From the NCBI GenBank assembly GCA_050261915.1, contig JBLNDT010000047.1:21244-85243 (forward strand): a stretch of 64,000 bases of DNA. Direction: 5' to 3'. The translations under genes were made by a program, and so were the position numbers. Source of the DNA: UBA699 sp050261915 (GTDB lineage: Bacteria > Bacillota > Clostridia > Clostridiales > Clostridiaceae). The notes below the pieces were generated by a model that was given only the letters and a program-made list of their open reading frames with translations, made no database searches and had not been told where the DNA came from. Within the stretch, counting starts at the first letter, position 1. Each line of letters starts with the position of its first letter. Below are positions 40,891 to 49,298 of the stretch, piece by piece.

Positions 40891-41343
40891 TTAAGCTGGC
40901 TCACTTTTGTCTAGTATATACCACTTATCTCCAATGATTTTAATAGTAAAAGTAACTGGTATATTACTAGAACCTCCTACTGACTTATCTTCAGAATCCT
41001 TCATATTAACAGAATAAGTCATTTTAACAATGAGAATACCTCCAATTAATGTTTCAGAATCCTCCTTCATGCTAAATTCAACTTTATATGGTTTTTTATA
41101 TTGGGAGGTGTCTCCCCTGTATTTACTATATGCATTTATCTCATTAAATACAGTCATCTTCATATGCTGAGTGATTTCTCCCGAATACCCTTTGTCAGTA
41201 ATATAAGTCTCTTTAACAACAGCATAAATATCCCCGCTAATATTTTTACTTTTCATAATGTTGCTTTCGTAAATAGTAATAGTAACCGTGGAAAGTAATA
41301 TAAAGGTGAAAATTCCAATAACTAATTTTAGTTTTTTATTCAT
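40891..41343 (-). CDS. Membrane-anchored protein of unknown function
   Basis: 150 residues, ATG 41343 after AGGAGTTATTATT. One N-terminal anchor (about 6-25), then a soluble outer domain with SGDIYAVVKETYITDKGYSG, GILIVKMTYSVNMKD and IPVTFTIKIIGDKWYILDKS, the last being typical of NTF2-like/DUF4829-type extracytoplasmic domains that end in GDKWYIxD. Function unknown. It belongs to the AT-rich stretch of small envelope genes. Confidence 0.6.
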   Translation of the reverse strand: MNKKLKLVIGIFTFILLSTVTITIYESNIMKSKNISGDIYAVVKETYITDKGYSGEITQHMKMTVFNEINAYSKYRGDTSQYKKPYKVEFSMKEDSETLIGGILIVKMTYSVNMKDSEDKSVGGSSNIPVTFTIKIIGDKWYILDKSEPA

Positions 41344-41430
41344 AATAATAACTCCTAAATCCACAATTATTTGTTAAATTCTTAACATATAAAATTATTT
41401 CAGCAGTACATAGAATTACTAAACCATACC

Positions 41431-41712
41431 CTATCTCAATTTTCTTATACCATTTTTACCTTGTTCAATCGCTTTATCATTGCAGCCAATTATCACTAAT
41501 GCAATACCAGTAAAGGCAACTATTAAAATACAGCTGAAGAAAAATATACTTGCTGCATTAGCTTCTCCAATTAAGTAACCTACAAAAATAGAATAGATAA
41601 AGAATAGTAATGAACCTATAAGCGGACTTAATAATATTATTATTAATCCCATTTTTATTTTTTCTTGTCCATCTTTAGAAAATACTATAGTATCAAGGAT
41701 ATTTCTTTCCAT
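41431..41712 (-). CDS. Two-helix membrane protein, 93 residues
   Basis: ATG 41712 with GGAGTAAGGTT upstream. Soluble head (MERNILDTIVFSKDGQEKIK), two transmembrane helices (about 21-44 and 56-78) and a charged tail NDKAIEQGKNGIRKLR. No recognised family. Located 24 nt after the 41737 gene, so probably the same transcript. Confidence 0.55.
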   Translation of the reverse strand: MERNILDTIVFSKDGQEKIKMGLIIILLSPLIGSLLFFIYSIFVGYLIGEANAASIFFFSCILIVAFTGIALVIIGCNDKAIEQGKNGIRKLR

Positions 41713-41736
41713 AACCTTACTCCATTCTTAAAATAT

Positions 41737-41976
41737 TTAATTATCTTTCATAAAGAAGCCTGCTAGGAAAATACTAAAACCTGTAATTGAAAAAATAAAA
41801 TTTATTATTTCACATTCTGATTCACCCTTGAAAACAGCAATTGAAAAACATATTAATGCTATTCCAAGTAACATTGCTTTTGTACTGGAAATTTTGAACT
41901 TTAAAACCAATGCACCAGTTACTAAGTACATAATTAATATATAGAATATTATAAAAATTATATAAACAAAACTCAT
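41737..41976 (-). CDS. Three-helix membrane protein, 79 residues
   Basis: ATG 41976 with weak AAGTGGTGG. Helices at about 3-24, 34-50 and 56-74; ends FFMKDN. Contains a GESECEI loop. No recognised family. In line with the 41988-42804 genes. Confidence 0.5.
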   Translation of the reverse strand: MSFVYIIFIIFYILIMYLVTGALVLKFKISSTKAMLLGIALICFSIAVFKGESECEIINFIFSITGFSIFLAGFFMKDN

Positions 41977-41987
41977 ACAGCCACCAC

Positions 41988-42419
41988 TTAGCTGGTAATT
42001 TCTTTATCTTTATAAAAGCTTGTAATAATCACATATCCAAAAACCATTTGCATGAAACTAATAAATTGACCATGGTTAATTAGAACAAGATTTATTATTG
42101 GTGGAAAGAAATTAAAGGTATAAAACATAACATTAAAAATACCAATCAAAAAACTTGGCAATCCAATAATTAAGAGTTTATAATTATCAATTCTCCAACT
42201 ACCACATTTTTTTCTTTCATCAAGAAATTTTTCAAATCCGAATATCATGCCTGTAATAGAATAAATCATAAATTGGTATGAACATGCACCTCTCATAGAA
42301 TAAACCCCTAATACTGATTCTTCAATGTGTTGAACATTGTTTTCGCCTACAATTAATGCAATTAATACCAAGACCATAGCCAACAATATAAATATGTATT
42401 TTTTAGTTTTTCCTTGCAT
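41988..42419 (-). CDS. Four-helix membrane protein, paralogue of 34504-34947
   Basis: 143 residues. ATG 42419 (MQGKTKKYIFILLAMVLVLI) with GGAGGGAAAATC; the open frame to 42518 overlaps the neighbour gene and lacks a ribosome site. Four helices; shares with the 34504 protein the charged segment KCGSWRIDNYKLLIIGLPS and the ending GYVIITSFYK. Family unknown. Function cannot be assigned. Confidence 0.65.
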   Translation of the reverse strand: MQGKTKKYIFILLAMVLVLIALIVGENNVQHIEESVLGVYSMRGACSYQFMIYSITGMIFGFEKFLDERKKCGSWRIDNYKLLIIGLPSFLIGIFNVMFYTFNFFPPIINLVLINHGQFISFMQMVFGYVIITSFYKDKEITS

Positions 42420-42444
42420 GATTTTCCCTCCAAACAACCTTGAT

Positions 42445-42804
42445 TTAAGAATCCATTTTAAAATATTTTTTAAGCTTGTCCACCTTGTATAAATATTCCT
42501 CATCAGTGAGATAACCAATTTGCATTAATTCATGAATCACTTTTTCATATTTTTGATACTGAGCAGAAGCTCCTTTTTTAATATCTTTACTACCATAAAA
42601 CTCTATTGCCTCTTCAAGTTCCTCATTACTGAATATCCCCATATCTCTTAATTTTACTAATCCCAGATCGCTATCTTCATATATATCGTCATCCTCTTTA
42701 ACCAATAAAGGGCGGATTGCAAGGCTCACAGCTGAATATACAATAAAGTAAATAAAAATCACTAATATAATTATGCCTAAAAAATCCACATTAAAATTGA
42801 TCAT
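42445..42804 (-). CDS. Single-pass membrane protein with cytoplasmic helical tail
   Basis: 119 residues, ATG 42804 after TGGAGGAACAATT. One transmembrane helix (about 8-30), then a charged cytoplasmic tail containing LGLVKLRDMGIFSNEELEEA and KVIHELMQIGYLTDEEYLYK, two helix pairs that resemble SHOCT-like modules (short helical units of the L-x3-G-x-I-T-x-E-E-F type). Function unknown; it lies directly upstream of the four-helix gene. Confidence 0.55.
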   Translation of the reverse strand: MINFNVDFLGIIILVIFIYFIVYSAVSLAIRPLLVKEDDDIYEDSDLGLVKLRDMGIFSNEELEEAIEFYGSKDIKKGASAQYQKYEKVIHELMQIGYLTDEEYLYKVDKLKKYFKMDS

Positions 42805-42847
42805 AATTGTTCCTCCATTTTACTCCTTATATGGCATCCCATATTCT

Positions 42848-43573
42848 TTACATTTTCTTGTGGAATTTTATATTCTCAAAAGAAATAATAAATTCTATTA
42901 ATTTCATGTCCTTTTTCTGAAGAAGCACATGTAGCTCGTATATATCATTTGATTTATATATTTCCTCATAAATCCACCATGAATTTTCCAGCAAATCCTC
43001 ACATTTTATAATCTTATAGTTTTCAAAGATAACCTGTTCAATAGGAGACTGACTTCCTGAATTATCAAATAATATTTTCAGCTCATTCTCGTTTTTATTT
43101 ATCTCTTTAATAAAACAGTCATGAAAATGCAAGTTCTCTACTATTTCTGGAAGAAATAATTTTGATGCCTGTTTATAATAGGTTCTGTATTCTTCTGCAA
43201 CATTTTGACTGTACTTTTCTTTTTCTTCATGAAGCTGATATAATGCATTTACTACATTACGGGAGGCTTTTCCCAGCATAAAAACCCTTAAATCAGCTAT
43301 CTCACGCAATATATAATTTGGCAAAATGTTCTTAATTTTTTTATGATCATTTATATAATCATAGAAGTTTTTAGCTTCCTTATCCCTGTCAAAAGGTTTA
43401 TAATCTCTCAGATGTGAAGGAAGCTGCTCCATTGCTTTAAGCATTTCCTCAACTTTTTCAGAATATAGTTTTAGAAAATATTCTTCTGAAAAGCATTCTG
43501 CCTGTTTTTCTTCTTCTAATAGATAAGGTACATAATCAAACAGTTGATAAAAATCTTTTGTGAAATATTTCAT
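42848..43573 (-). CDS. DUF4085-like protein
   Basis: 241 residues, ATG 43573 after TTTAGGAGCAATATA. Opening MKYFTKDFYQLFDYVPYLLEEEKQAECF and the central block NLHFHDCFIKEINKNENELKI, LLENSWWIYEEIYKSNDIYE resemble DUF4085 proteins, which are cytoplasmic and of unknown function and often occur among immunity-like or small accessory genes. Highly charged, helical first half, beta-rich second half. The family call is from memory of the opening sequence, so moderate. Confidence 0.6.
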   Translation of the reverse strand: MKYFTKDFYQLFDYVPYLLEEEKQAECFSEEYFLKLYSEKVEEMLKAMEQLPSHLRDYKPFDRDKEAKNFYDYINDHKKIKNILPNYILREIADLRVFMLGKASRNVVNALYQLHEEKEKYSQNVAEEYRTYYKQASKLFLPEIVENLHFHDCFIKEINKNENELKILFDNSGSQSPIEQVIFENYKIIKCEDLLENSWWIYEEIYKSNDIYELHVLLQKKDMKLIEFIISFENIKFHKKM

Positions 43574-43605
43574 TATATTGCTCCTAAAAATTTAAATTTA
43601 TAAGA

Positions 43606-43925
43606 TTAAAAACCTAAAACCCGTTCCTCATAAATTATCTTACCTTCCTTATCTGTACCTTTTAAATTAGCTATTTTGCTGTCCTTGCTGTTTTCATAGT
43701 ATATCTGACATAGGTTTTGTCCTCAGTATTTATAATCCTCCTTATAATCAATGTATCCTGGTCTAATTTAAGTTCTTTTCCAACTTCAATTACATTGGCT
43801 TTTTTTGCATTTACCAAATCTTTAAGGTTTTGATTATAGTATTTACCTTCTGGTAAACTAGAAAAAGCAGTAATACCCATGATAATAAGACAAATTACAA
43901 TTATAGTTCTTCTGAACCCCTTAAC
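43606..43925 (-). pseudogene. Small exported protein gene, frameshifted and without a normal start codon
   Basis: Read on the minus strand from GTT 43925, which lies 8 nt after GGGGG, the frame gives a signal or anchor helix (GFRRTIIVICLIIMGITAF), then LPEGKYYNQNLKDLVNAKKA, ending VRYTMK. There the frame runs into a stop after a few residues. A shift of one base at the AAAA run near 43692 restores a sensible end: NSKDSKIANLKGTDKEGKII and YEERVLGF. So one A appears deleted. The only ATG (43880) lies inside the signal helix with no ribosome site. Gene decay or sequencing error. Confidence 0.65.
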
Positions 43926-43948
43926 TTTAAACGCCCCCTAATATCTAA

Positions 43949-44281
43949 TTACATACTTTCAATACTATCCTGAACTATTGAAACCAGCTCATCCTCTGCA
44001 CCCAGGCTGAAGTTTAAGAATATTCCCTGGCCACCCCCAGCACCTATAGCGGAAATATATATATCCTCACCATCACCTACTACGGTAAGACTCAAACTTG
44101 CCCTGTTGCCGTTACGCATAAAATATTTATCATATACCCTTACTGCAATTTTTATATCTCCAGCAGTGTAGTTGCTTTCATCTACTAAATTCATTGATAC
44201 TCCGCTGTTTTCTATATCCTCTTCCAAAGTGCTGAGTACCACCTTAAATTCACCCTTAATAGCTTTTTCATACTTTGCCAT
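43949..44281 (-). CDS. DUF6054-like protein
   Basis: 110 residues from ATG 44281 (MAKYEKAIKGEFKVVLSTLE), ribosome site GAGAGGTG. Two-layer alpha/beta protein: N-terminal helix, YTAGDIKIAVRVYDKYFMRN, ASLSLTVVGDGEDIYISAIG, then the Gly-rich AGGGQGIFLNFSLGAEDELV and a final helix. This matches DUF6054, a cytoplasmic family common in Clostridium with unknown role. It is preceded by the shared promoter element at 44369-44397, so probably starts a transcript. Confidence 0.7.
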   Translation of the reverse strand: MAKYEKAIKGEFKVVLSTLEEDIENSGVSMNLVDESNYTAGDIKIAVRVYDKYFMRNGNRASLSLTVVGDGEDIYISAIGAGGGQGIFLNFSLGAEDELVSIVQDSIESM

Positions 44282-44368
44282 AATAACTTTCACCTCTCTC
44301 AATCTATTTCCGTGTATAAATAATGTACCCTGCAGAAATCACAAGGTACATTTCAATCATATATTTCA

Positions 44369-44397
44369 ATTATATACATTATATGCCATTATTTCAA
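44369..44397 (-). promoter_or_regulatory. Shared promoter element, copy A
   Basis: TTGAAA (44397-44392), 17-bp spacer, TATAAT (44374-44369) on the minus strand, followed by TGAAATATATGATT. Spacer and downstream bases are closely similar to copies B (46070-46098) and C (49967-49995). It is placed about 85 bp before the DUF6054 start. Confidence 0.75.
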
Positions 44398-44481
44398 TTG
44401 TTTCTTAAATTATTTAAGAAATGCTTAAGAAATATTTGTAATTATATTGTAAAACAAATTTCTTTTCGATGAATCTGTATT

Positions 44482-45291
44482 TTACCTCAAATCAAACACC
44501 TTTATGGTATTGCATAGTTTTTTATAAAATTCATTAGGATTGTCATTCATCATAAAATGACCGCTGTTGGATATGGAAATTTTTTTGATTCCATTTAGCA
44601 TTCCTATAACATCCATTTCTGAATTTTTATCCCCATATATGTAAGCTTTATTACACTTTAAACCAAGAAATATATCCAATAGTTTGTTACTATCCGACCA
44701 TTTAACCAGCCATTTTGAGCTTTTATAAAAAGCAAAGGGATCACATTTTTGAAGCATTTCAGCCCATAGTTTAGAACTAAAATCTTCTGAAGCTTTATTG
44801 TGTAATATAAGTTTATTAAACATATTCTTATGGAATTCTTCAAAGGAATAGCTTATGGTTTTTCTGCTTATCAAACCACAATCTGCCCCAATCAAGTTCC
44901 CTTCCACATTAATAAAAGATGCGGAACTACTCTTTAATCCTTCCATCAGCAATACACCTATTGCTCCTCCCATACTATGTCCTACTATATGTACAATATC
45001 ATATTGGAACTGACTCAATAATAATTTACATATCTCGGCTTGATCTGCAATGTCATATGAAAAATCCAGAGTTTTTTCCGAATCTCCGAATCCAACTAAA
45101 TCAAAGGTTACAAGAGAATACGCCTTAAAATCCGGGAAGCCCCATAATTGTTCAAAGGAATCCTTGGAACAGCCTAAGCCATGAATAAATAATATTAGTT
45201 CATTATTGCCTTTTCTATACTTCACTGATAATTCAATATTTTTTTCTTTATAGTTAATTATAGCCTTATATTGCTTTTCGTTTTGATTCAA
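44482..45291 (-). CDS. Alpha/beta hydrolase
   Basis: 269 residues from TTG 45291, with GGAGGGTGTATA, overlapping the previous stop (TTGA). Alpha/beta hydrolase fold: LILFIHGLGCSKDSFEQLWG (oxyanion loop HG), LVTFDLVGFGDSEKTLDF, nucleophile elbow VGHSMGGAIGV with Ser, and the final His in ISNSGHFMMNDNPNEF. The acid is probably Asp in YGDKNSEMDV. A small-molecule esterase or similar; substrate unknown. Translationally coupled to the membrane-anchored gene upstream. Confidence 0.87.
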   Translation of the reverse strand: MNQNEKQYKAIINYKEKNIELSVKYRKGNNELILFIHGLGCSKDSFEQLWGFPDFKAYSLVTFDLVGFGDSEKTLDFSYDIADQAEICKLLLSQFQYDIVHIVGHSMGGAIGVLLMEGLKSSSASFINVEGNLIGADCGLISRKTISYSFEEFHKNMFNKLILHNKASEDFSSKLWAEMLQKCDPFAFYKSSKWLVKWSDSNKLLDIFLGLKCNKAYIYGDKNSEMDVIGMLNGIKKISISNSGHFMMNDNPNEFYKKLCNTIKVFDLR

Positions 45292-46007
45292 TATACACCC
45301 TCCGATTTAGACTTTATTTTTATAGCAGCTTTACTTTCTATTATTTCTGCCTTTGAAAAATTATAATTGCCTTCCATTTTCCCATCTGTAACCCACCCAT
45401 TTAAATCAATCATATAATTATTGGTATTGTCTATAATGCAAAGCCCACATACAGAAATATTATTATTTTTCAAAATTTCTCTAACACATAAAGCTTTATC
45501 AACAAATTCATCCAATGACATTTCAGCACCATTCCATACCAAATTTATTACCAATGGATATGCATTTCCAGGTGTAAAACTATTATATTTTTTATAGCTA
45601 TCTTCTACTGCATTAGCACCAGCATCCTCTGACACAGAAATGTATTTTATATAAGGTGTACTATTTTTTATTAAGCCTGTTATCATATTTGTTGCTTCAG
45701 TATTTACCTTCATTTCATAATAATTATCATGAATATTCTCCTTGCTGTTTACCTTAACATCAAAGGTTATTGGTAAATTACCTTCAGTAATAACACTACA
45801 GGCATAATATCCATATTTTGAATTGTAATATGTTTTATTAATTTTATATTTTATATCTGGATATTTTTCACTTAGATACTTCTTAGAAACATTTTCTGTT
45901 TGTACTTTTATCCATGGAAATCCAAACATACCAGCATAAATCCATGCAATAAAAAGTGATATAATAGTTACAACTAAAATAATTATTTTTTTAAAGTGTT
46001 TGTTCAT
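45288..46007 (-). CDS. Membrane-anchored YfjL-like protein
   Basis: 239 residues, ATG 46007 after GGAGATAAAGCAAA. One N-terminal anchor (about 7-27), then an outer domain with YLSEKYPDIKYKINKTYYNS, YYACSVITEGNLPITFDVKV and IDNTNNYMIDLNGWVTDGKM. The YLxEKYPD-x-x-Y-x-I pattern after the anchor is common in Bacillus YfjL-type and related extracytoplasmic proteins with no known role. It overlaps the alpha/beta hydrolase gene by 4 nt. Preceded by promoter element copy B. Confidence 0.6.
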   Translation of the reverse strand: MNKHFKKIIILVVTIISLFIAWIYAGMFGFPWIKVQTENVSKKYLSEKYPDIKYKINKTYYNSKYGYYACSVITEGNLPITFDVKVNSKENIHDNYYEMKVNTEATNMITGLIKNSTPYIKYISVSEDAGANAVEDSYKKYNSFTPGNAYPLVINLVWNGAEMSLDEFVDKALCVREILKNNNISVCGLCIIDNTNNYMIDLNGWVTDGKMEGNYNFSKAEIIESKAAIKIKSKSEGVY

Positions 46008-46069
46008 TTTGCTTTATCTCCATTACTCTATATTTTCACTAGTATTAAATGTACTAATCATATATTTCA

Positions 46070-46098
46070 ATTATAGACATATTATTCCATAGTTTCAA
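46070..46098 (-). promoter_or_regulatory. Shared promoter element, copy B
   Basis: TTGAAA (46098-46093), 17-bp spacer, TATAAT (46075-46070) on the minus strand followed by TGAAATATATGATT, as in copy A. About 63 bp upstream of the YfjL-like gene. Confidence 0.75.
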
Positions 46099-46121
46099 CA
46101 AATCCATATACTACGCTATCA

Positions 46122-46155
46122 TAAAAAATAGGACTTGCCACATCAAGCCCTATTT
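46122..46155 (-). terminator. Terminator of the metallophosphoesterase gene
   Basis: Stem AAATAGGGCTTG / CAAGTCCTATTT with one mismatch and 6-nt loop, then TTTTTATG on the minus strand. A second hairpin (46166-46188, AAAATACCTA / TAGGTATTTT) sits over the stop codon just before it, giving a tandem arrangement. Confidence 0.8.
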
Positions 46156-46171
46156 CATTTAATCAAAATAC

Positions 46172-47158
46172 CTACTTTATAGGTATTTTATTTCCAAATA
46201 ATTTTGCAGTTGTATTATAATCATATCTGCTTACATGACCTAAATTGTATGCTCCCTTGGATTTTACCAATTTCACCTCTAGAATGCTTTTAAGGTTGTT
46301 ATTAATACAATTCCCTCCCTGAGCTGTGGTATAAACAGGTATAGGAGTCTGGGAATCCACCCAGTAAACATTACTGCTGCTCTGATAATAAGCGTGCCTA
46401 TGATGAGCCACCACCGCAAGCAAATGAGGCTGCAGCTTGGCATTTTTTAAGATCACATTTTTTAAATCATTATTCCAGGCTGTATTTAGTACATCATTTG
46501 GCTGAGGTCCAATATGATAAGTCCCGCTGGATGGATAGTAAATTACATGTGGAGGTATATGCATGTCTATAACAAAGTTCATATTTGGATGATTTTTTAA
46601 TAAAGAATTCATACTGCTGCGAATTGTAACCAGCTCTCCATGAAAATTAGCCGTGGTGCCTGCTGGATAATGGCCGTCCATACGATAGCCTGTGTTTATC
46701 ATAACAACTGCAAGGTTAAACCCCGCTGCATGTAAATCCACTATACTGTTTCCATACTTTATTTCTTTATAAAGTACGTAGCTGCGATAACTGCTTAGAC
46801 TATAGTTTCCATTGGCAGTATTATGATAATCATGATTCCCCACATTGCAGAAAATAGGAATTTTAGGTTTAGTTTTATATAAAACATTTTCTGTATTATT
46901 TACGAAATTAGGTAGTCCTGCCTGATAATGAGCTGTGTCACCACCATGAATTATACAGGCAGCCTCACTATTAAATTTATTCTCATGTTTAATTGCAGCC
47001 AGCATGCCTAGATAGTTTTCATTACTGGCGTTTGGACATCCTACATAGCCATTATGGCTGTCACCAATAAATATTATTGAAAACTCGTTTTTATTTTTAA
47101 TTTCTTTCTTTCTATTCTTTAAATATTTATAACCCTGCTTATTAAGGGGAGTACTCAT
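46172..47158 (-). CDS. Calcineurin-like metallophosphoesterase
   Basis: 328 residues, ATG 47158 after AAAGGAGGATAAGAAA. No signal peptide. Metal-site motifs: FSIIFIGDSHNGYVG, CIIHGGDTAHYQ, PIFCNVGNHDYHNT, FVIDMHIPPHVI, LLAVVAHHRHAYYQ. All five calcineurin blocks are present, in the order typical for this superfamily. The substrate could be a phosphodiester or nucleotide, and similar proteins in Clostridium and Paenibacillus are annotated only at superfamily level. It stands alone between promoter element copy B and the AAA gene, ended by two hairpins. Confidence 0.85.
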   Translation of the reverse strand: MSTPLNKQGYKYLKNRKKEIKNKNEFSIIFIGDSHNGYVGCPNASNENYLGMLAAIKHENKFNSEAACIIHGGDTAHYQAGLPNFVNNTENVLYKTKPKIPIFCNVGNHDYHNTANGNYSLSSYRSYVLYKEIKYGNSIVDLHAAGFNLAVVMINTGYRMDGHYPAGTTANFHGELVTIRSSMNSLLKNHPNMNFVIDMHIPPHVIYYPSSGTYHIGPQPNDVLNTAWNNDLKNVILKNAKLQPHLLAVVAHHRHAYYQSSSNVYWVDSQTPIPVYTTAQGGNCINNNLKSILEVKLVKSKGAYNLGHVSRYDYNTTAKLFGNKIPIK

Positions 47159-47270
47159 TTTCTTATCCTCCTTTAATTTTTCTTCAAATTATGCCTAGCA
47201 ATTGATGTATGTTATGGAGGATATTTAATTGTTTATTATAATTATATGTTGAATAAGGTTCTTTGTCCCC

Positions 47271-48005
47271 CTACCCTTCATCCAGCAGTATTTTTAGCAT
47301 TTTTTCAGGTTTCTCAAGAAATGCCCTGGTAAGCTGATAATGCTCAGTATCCTTATAGTTTACTTCCTTTAGCCCTTCACTCACTTCATATATAATTGCC
47401 TCAGGATAAGACATCAATATGGGAGAATGAGTGGCAATTATAAATTGAGAATTTTTCTTTATTAATTCATGCATTATAACAAGCATGGACATCTGTCTTG
47501 CGGGTGAAAGTGCTGCTTCAGGCTCGTCCAAAATATATAACCCATTTCCTTTAAACCTGTTTCTCATAACAGATAAAAAGGATTCCCCATGAGATTGAGA
47601 GTGCAGGGATAATCCTCCATAGGAACCTACAGCGTCTATTTCATCTATATTTGTAGCTAGATTATAGAAGCTTTCAGCTCTTAAAAAGAACCCATCCTCA
47701 GCTCTTCTAACTCCACGAACCATCTTGAAATTCTCATATAGCTCTGAATGACTGTCTCTTGTTTGAAAATTAAAATTCTTGGTTCCTCCTTCAGGGTTAA
47801 AACCGTATGCAACTGCAATTGCTTCTAGTATTGTTGATTTACCAGAGCCGTTTTCTCCTACAAGAAAAGTCACCTTTGGATGAAATTCCAATATGGATAA
47901 ATCCTTTATTGCAGGGAGGCAATATGGATATTTTGAAAATGATTCTACTCTTTCTCTGCATAATTCAATATGTCTTAAATACTGGTTATATTTCTTAACA
48001 TCCAT
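47271..48005 (-). CDS. AAA family ATPase (ABC/RecF-like, predicted)
   Basis: 244 residues from ATG 48005, 8 nt after GGAGG. Walker A VGENGSGKSTILEAIAVAYG, a central GGLSLHSQSHGESFLSVMRN signature-like segment, Walker B GLYILDEPEAALSPARQMSM, and the switch histidine in FIIATHSPILMSYPEA. It is a short, free-standing AAA_21/ABC-like ATPase; such proteins often appear alone or with a nuclease in defence-linked loci, but no partner gene is adjacent. The role is unknown. Cytoplasmic. Confidence 0.85.
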   Translation of the reverse strand: MDVKKYNQYLRHIELCRERVESFSKYPYCLPAIKDLSILEFHPKVTFLVGENGSGKSTILEAIAVAYGFNPEGGTKNFNFQTRDSHSELYENFKMVRGVRRAEDGFFLRAESFYNLATNIDEIDAVGSYGGLSLHSQSHGESFLSVMRNRFKGNGLYILDEPEAALSPARQMSMLVIMHELIKKNSQFIIATHSPILMSYPEAIIYEVSEGLKEVNYKDTEHYQLTRAFLEKPEKMLKILLDEG

Positions 48006-48109
48006 TTGATATGCCTCCAAAATTATAATTTAAAACAGCAATTTCCTACAATAATCCTAAGTAATAATTTGATAATCTTTAATTATAAAATCATTGGAGG
48101 TAAATTGTT

Positions 48110-48493
48110 ATGAAGATTGAAAACTGCTTTGAAAATGGATCCATATTTGCTATTGACCTAAATGTAAGTGCCCAAAATATTGACTTTATTCCCCATGCAA
48201 AATTTAAAGGTGTTTCATTAAAGCATTTGGTTACTGGTAAAATCACAGATAATAAAATAAGCTGTCATTTAGTTAAGGTAGAACCCTTTTGTATCCTTGA
48301 TACACATGTACATGAAAACAGCCTTGAAATTCACGAAATTATTGCTGGTGATGGGACTTGCTTTATTGGAGAAAATGAAGTACATTACAGCATTGGAGCA
48401 ATTGGAGTTATACCAGGTAATACACCACATAAAGTAGTAGCTGGCTCTACGGGTTTATACATTCTTGCAAAATTTACCCCGGCTTTACTTTAG
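48110..48493 (+). CDS. Cupin domain protein
   Basis: 127 residues, start ATG 48110 after TTGGAGGTAAATTGTT. Small single-cupin protein: metal-binding motif 1 in CILDTHVHENSLEIHEII (H-x-H-x3-E... pattern), GDGTCFIGENEVHY turn, and motif 2 in IGVIPGNTPHKVVAGS. Likely metal-dependent, substrate unknown; free-standing cupins often bind or convert small metabolites or regulate a neighbour. It is convergent with the AraC-family gene downstream, the sort of arrangement seen with cupin-AraC pairs. Confidence 0.83.
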   Translation: MKIENCFENGSIFAIDLNVSAQNIDFIPHAKFKGVSLKHLVTGKITDNKISCHLVKVEPFCILDTHVHENSLEIHEIIAGDGTCFIGENEVHYSIGAIGVIPGNTPHKVVAGSTGLYILAKFTPALL

Positions 48494-48501
48494 CCATGCT
48501 C

Positions 48502-49266
48502 TTATTTATAGCTTGATTTAAACTGCAACGGGGTGATACCAACATACCTTTTGAAAATATTGTTTAAATGGCTTTGATCTGAAAAATTGAAATGATAAGC
48601 CAAATCAACAGGGGTTTCCTTAGTCAATAACCCCTGTTTAACTTTTTTAACCTTCTCCTGCATGTAAAATTGGTAAGGGGCAACCCCCATATGTTTTTTG
48701 AACAATCTTACCAAGTGATATTTTGATAAATGGGTATAAGCGGATATTTTATTAAGATTAAAAGGCTCCTCCAAATGTGCTTTAATATAAGCAGAAATGG
48801 ATAAAAACTCTGTATTTAATGATGCTTGATTGTTCATTTCTATATGTTCTCCAAGGAACTTTTTTATATCCTCAGCAAACTCCACATTATTACAAGTATT
48901 TTGGAATTTGCTGATTATTGCTGATATTCTAAAGCCTGCACTTCCTCCCTGATTAACATATTTGTTAAGAGATAGTTTGCAATACTTCTCACCTAATTCA
49001 TTATTGAGACAAAGTACAGTATACTCATACTCCTCGTTATTTACCGATGATATCTTATGTTCTGTAAGGGGTGGAACAAAATACACATCATTTTCCTTCA
49101 GAAAGTATTCTTTACCTTCTATATCCAGCTTCAGTTCCCCCTGCTCCACTAAACCTATACAAAATGCAAAATGACTATGCTTTGGAAAATCATGAATGCT
49201 CCTGCCGTGAACAATCTCAATATTTCCATTATGGTAAAAATTAATTATATTCTTTTCTTTACCCAA
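48502..49266 (-). CDS. AraC family transcriptional regulator with cupin sensor
   Basis: 254 residues from TTG 49266 with AGGCGGCGATAAAA. N-terminal AraC-binding cupin (about 1-110: HGRSIHDFPKHSHFAFCIGL, YFLKENDVYFVPPLTEHKIS) and C-terminal double helix-turn-helix (about 155-254: HLEEPFNLNKISAYTHLSKY, LVRLFKKHMGVAPYQFYMQE, LAYHFNFSDQSHLNNIFKRY, GITPLQFKSSYK). Effector unknown. It is convergent with the cupin gene. It could regulate the cupin gene or the VanZ gene next to it. Confidence 0.9.
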   Translation of the reverse strand: MGKEKNIINFYHNGNIEIVHGRSIHDFPKHSHFAFCIGLVEQGELKLDIEGKEYFLKENDVYFVPPLTEHKISSVNNEEYEYTVLCLNNELGEKYCKLSLNKYVNQGGSAGFRISAIISKFQNTCNNVEFAEDIKKFLGEHIEMNNQASLNTEFLSISAYIKAHLEEPFNLNKISAYTHLSKYHLVRLFKKHMGVAPYQFYMQEKVKKVKQGLLTKETPVDLAYHFNFSDQSHLNNIFKRYVGITPLQFKSSYK

Positions 49267-49298
49267 TTTTATCGCCGCCTGCTTTATACTTGGTTATA

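Noticed and set aside
42420..42518. Longer N-terminal extension of the four-helix protein
   Set aside because: Overlaps the previous gene and lacks a ribosome site; ATG 42419 has one.
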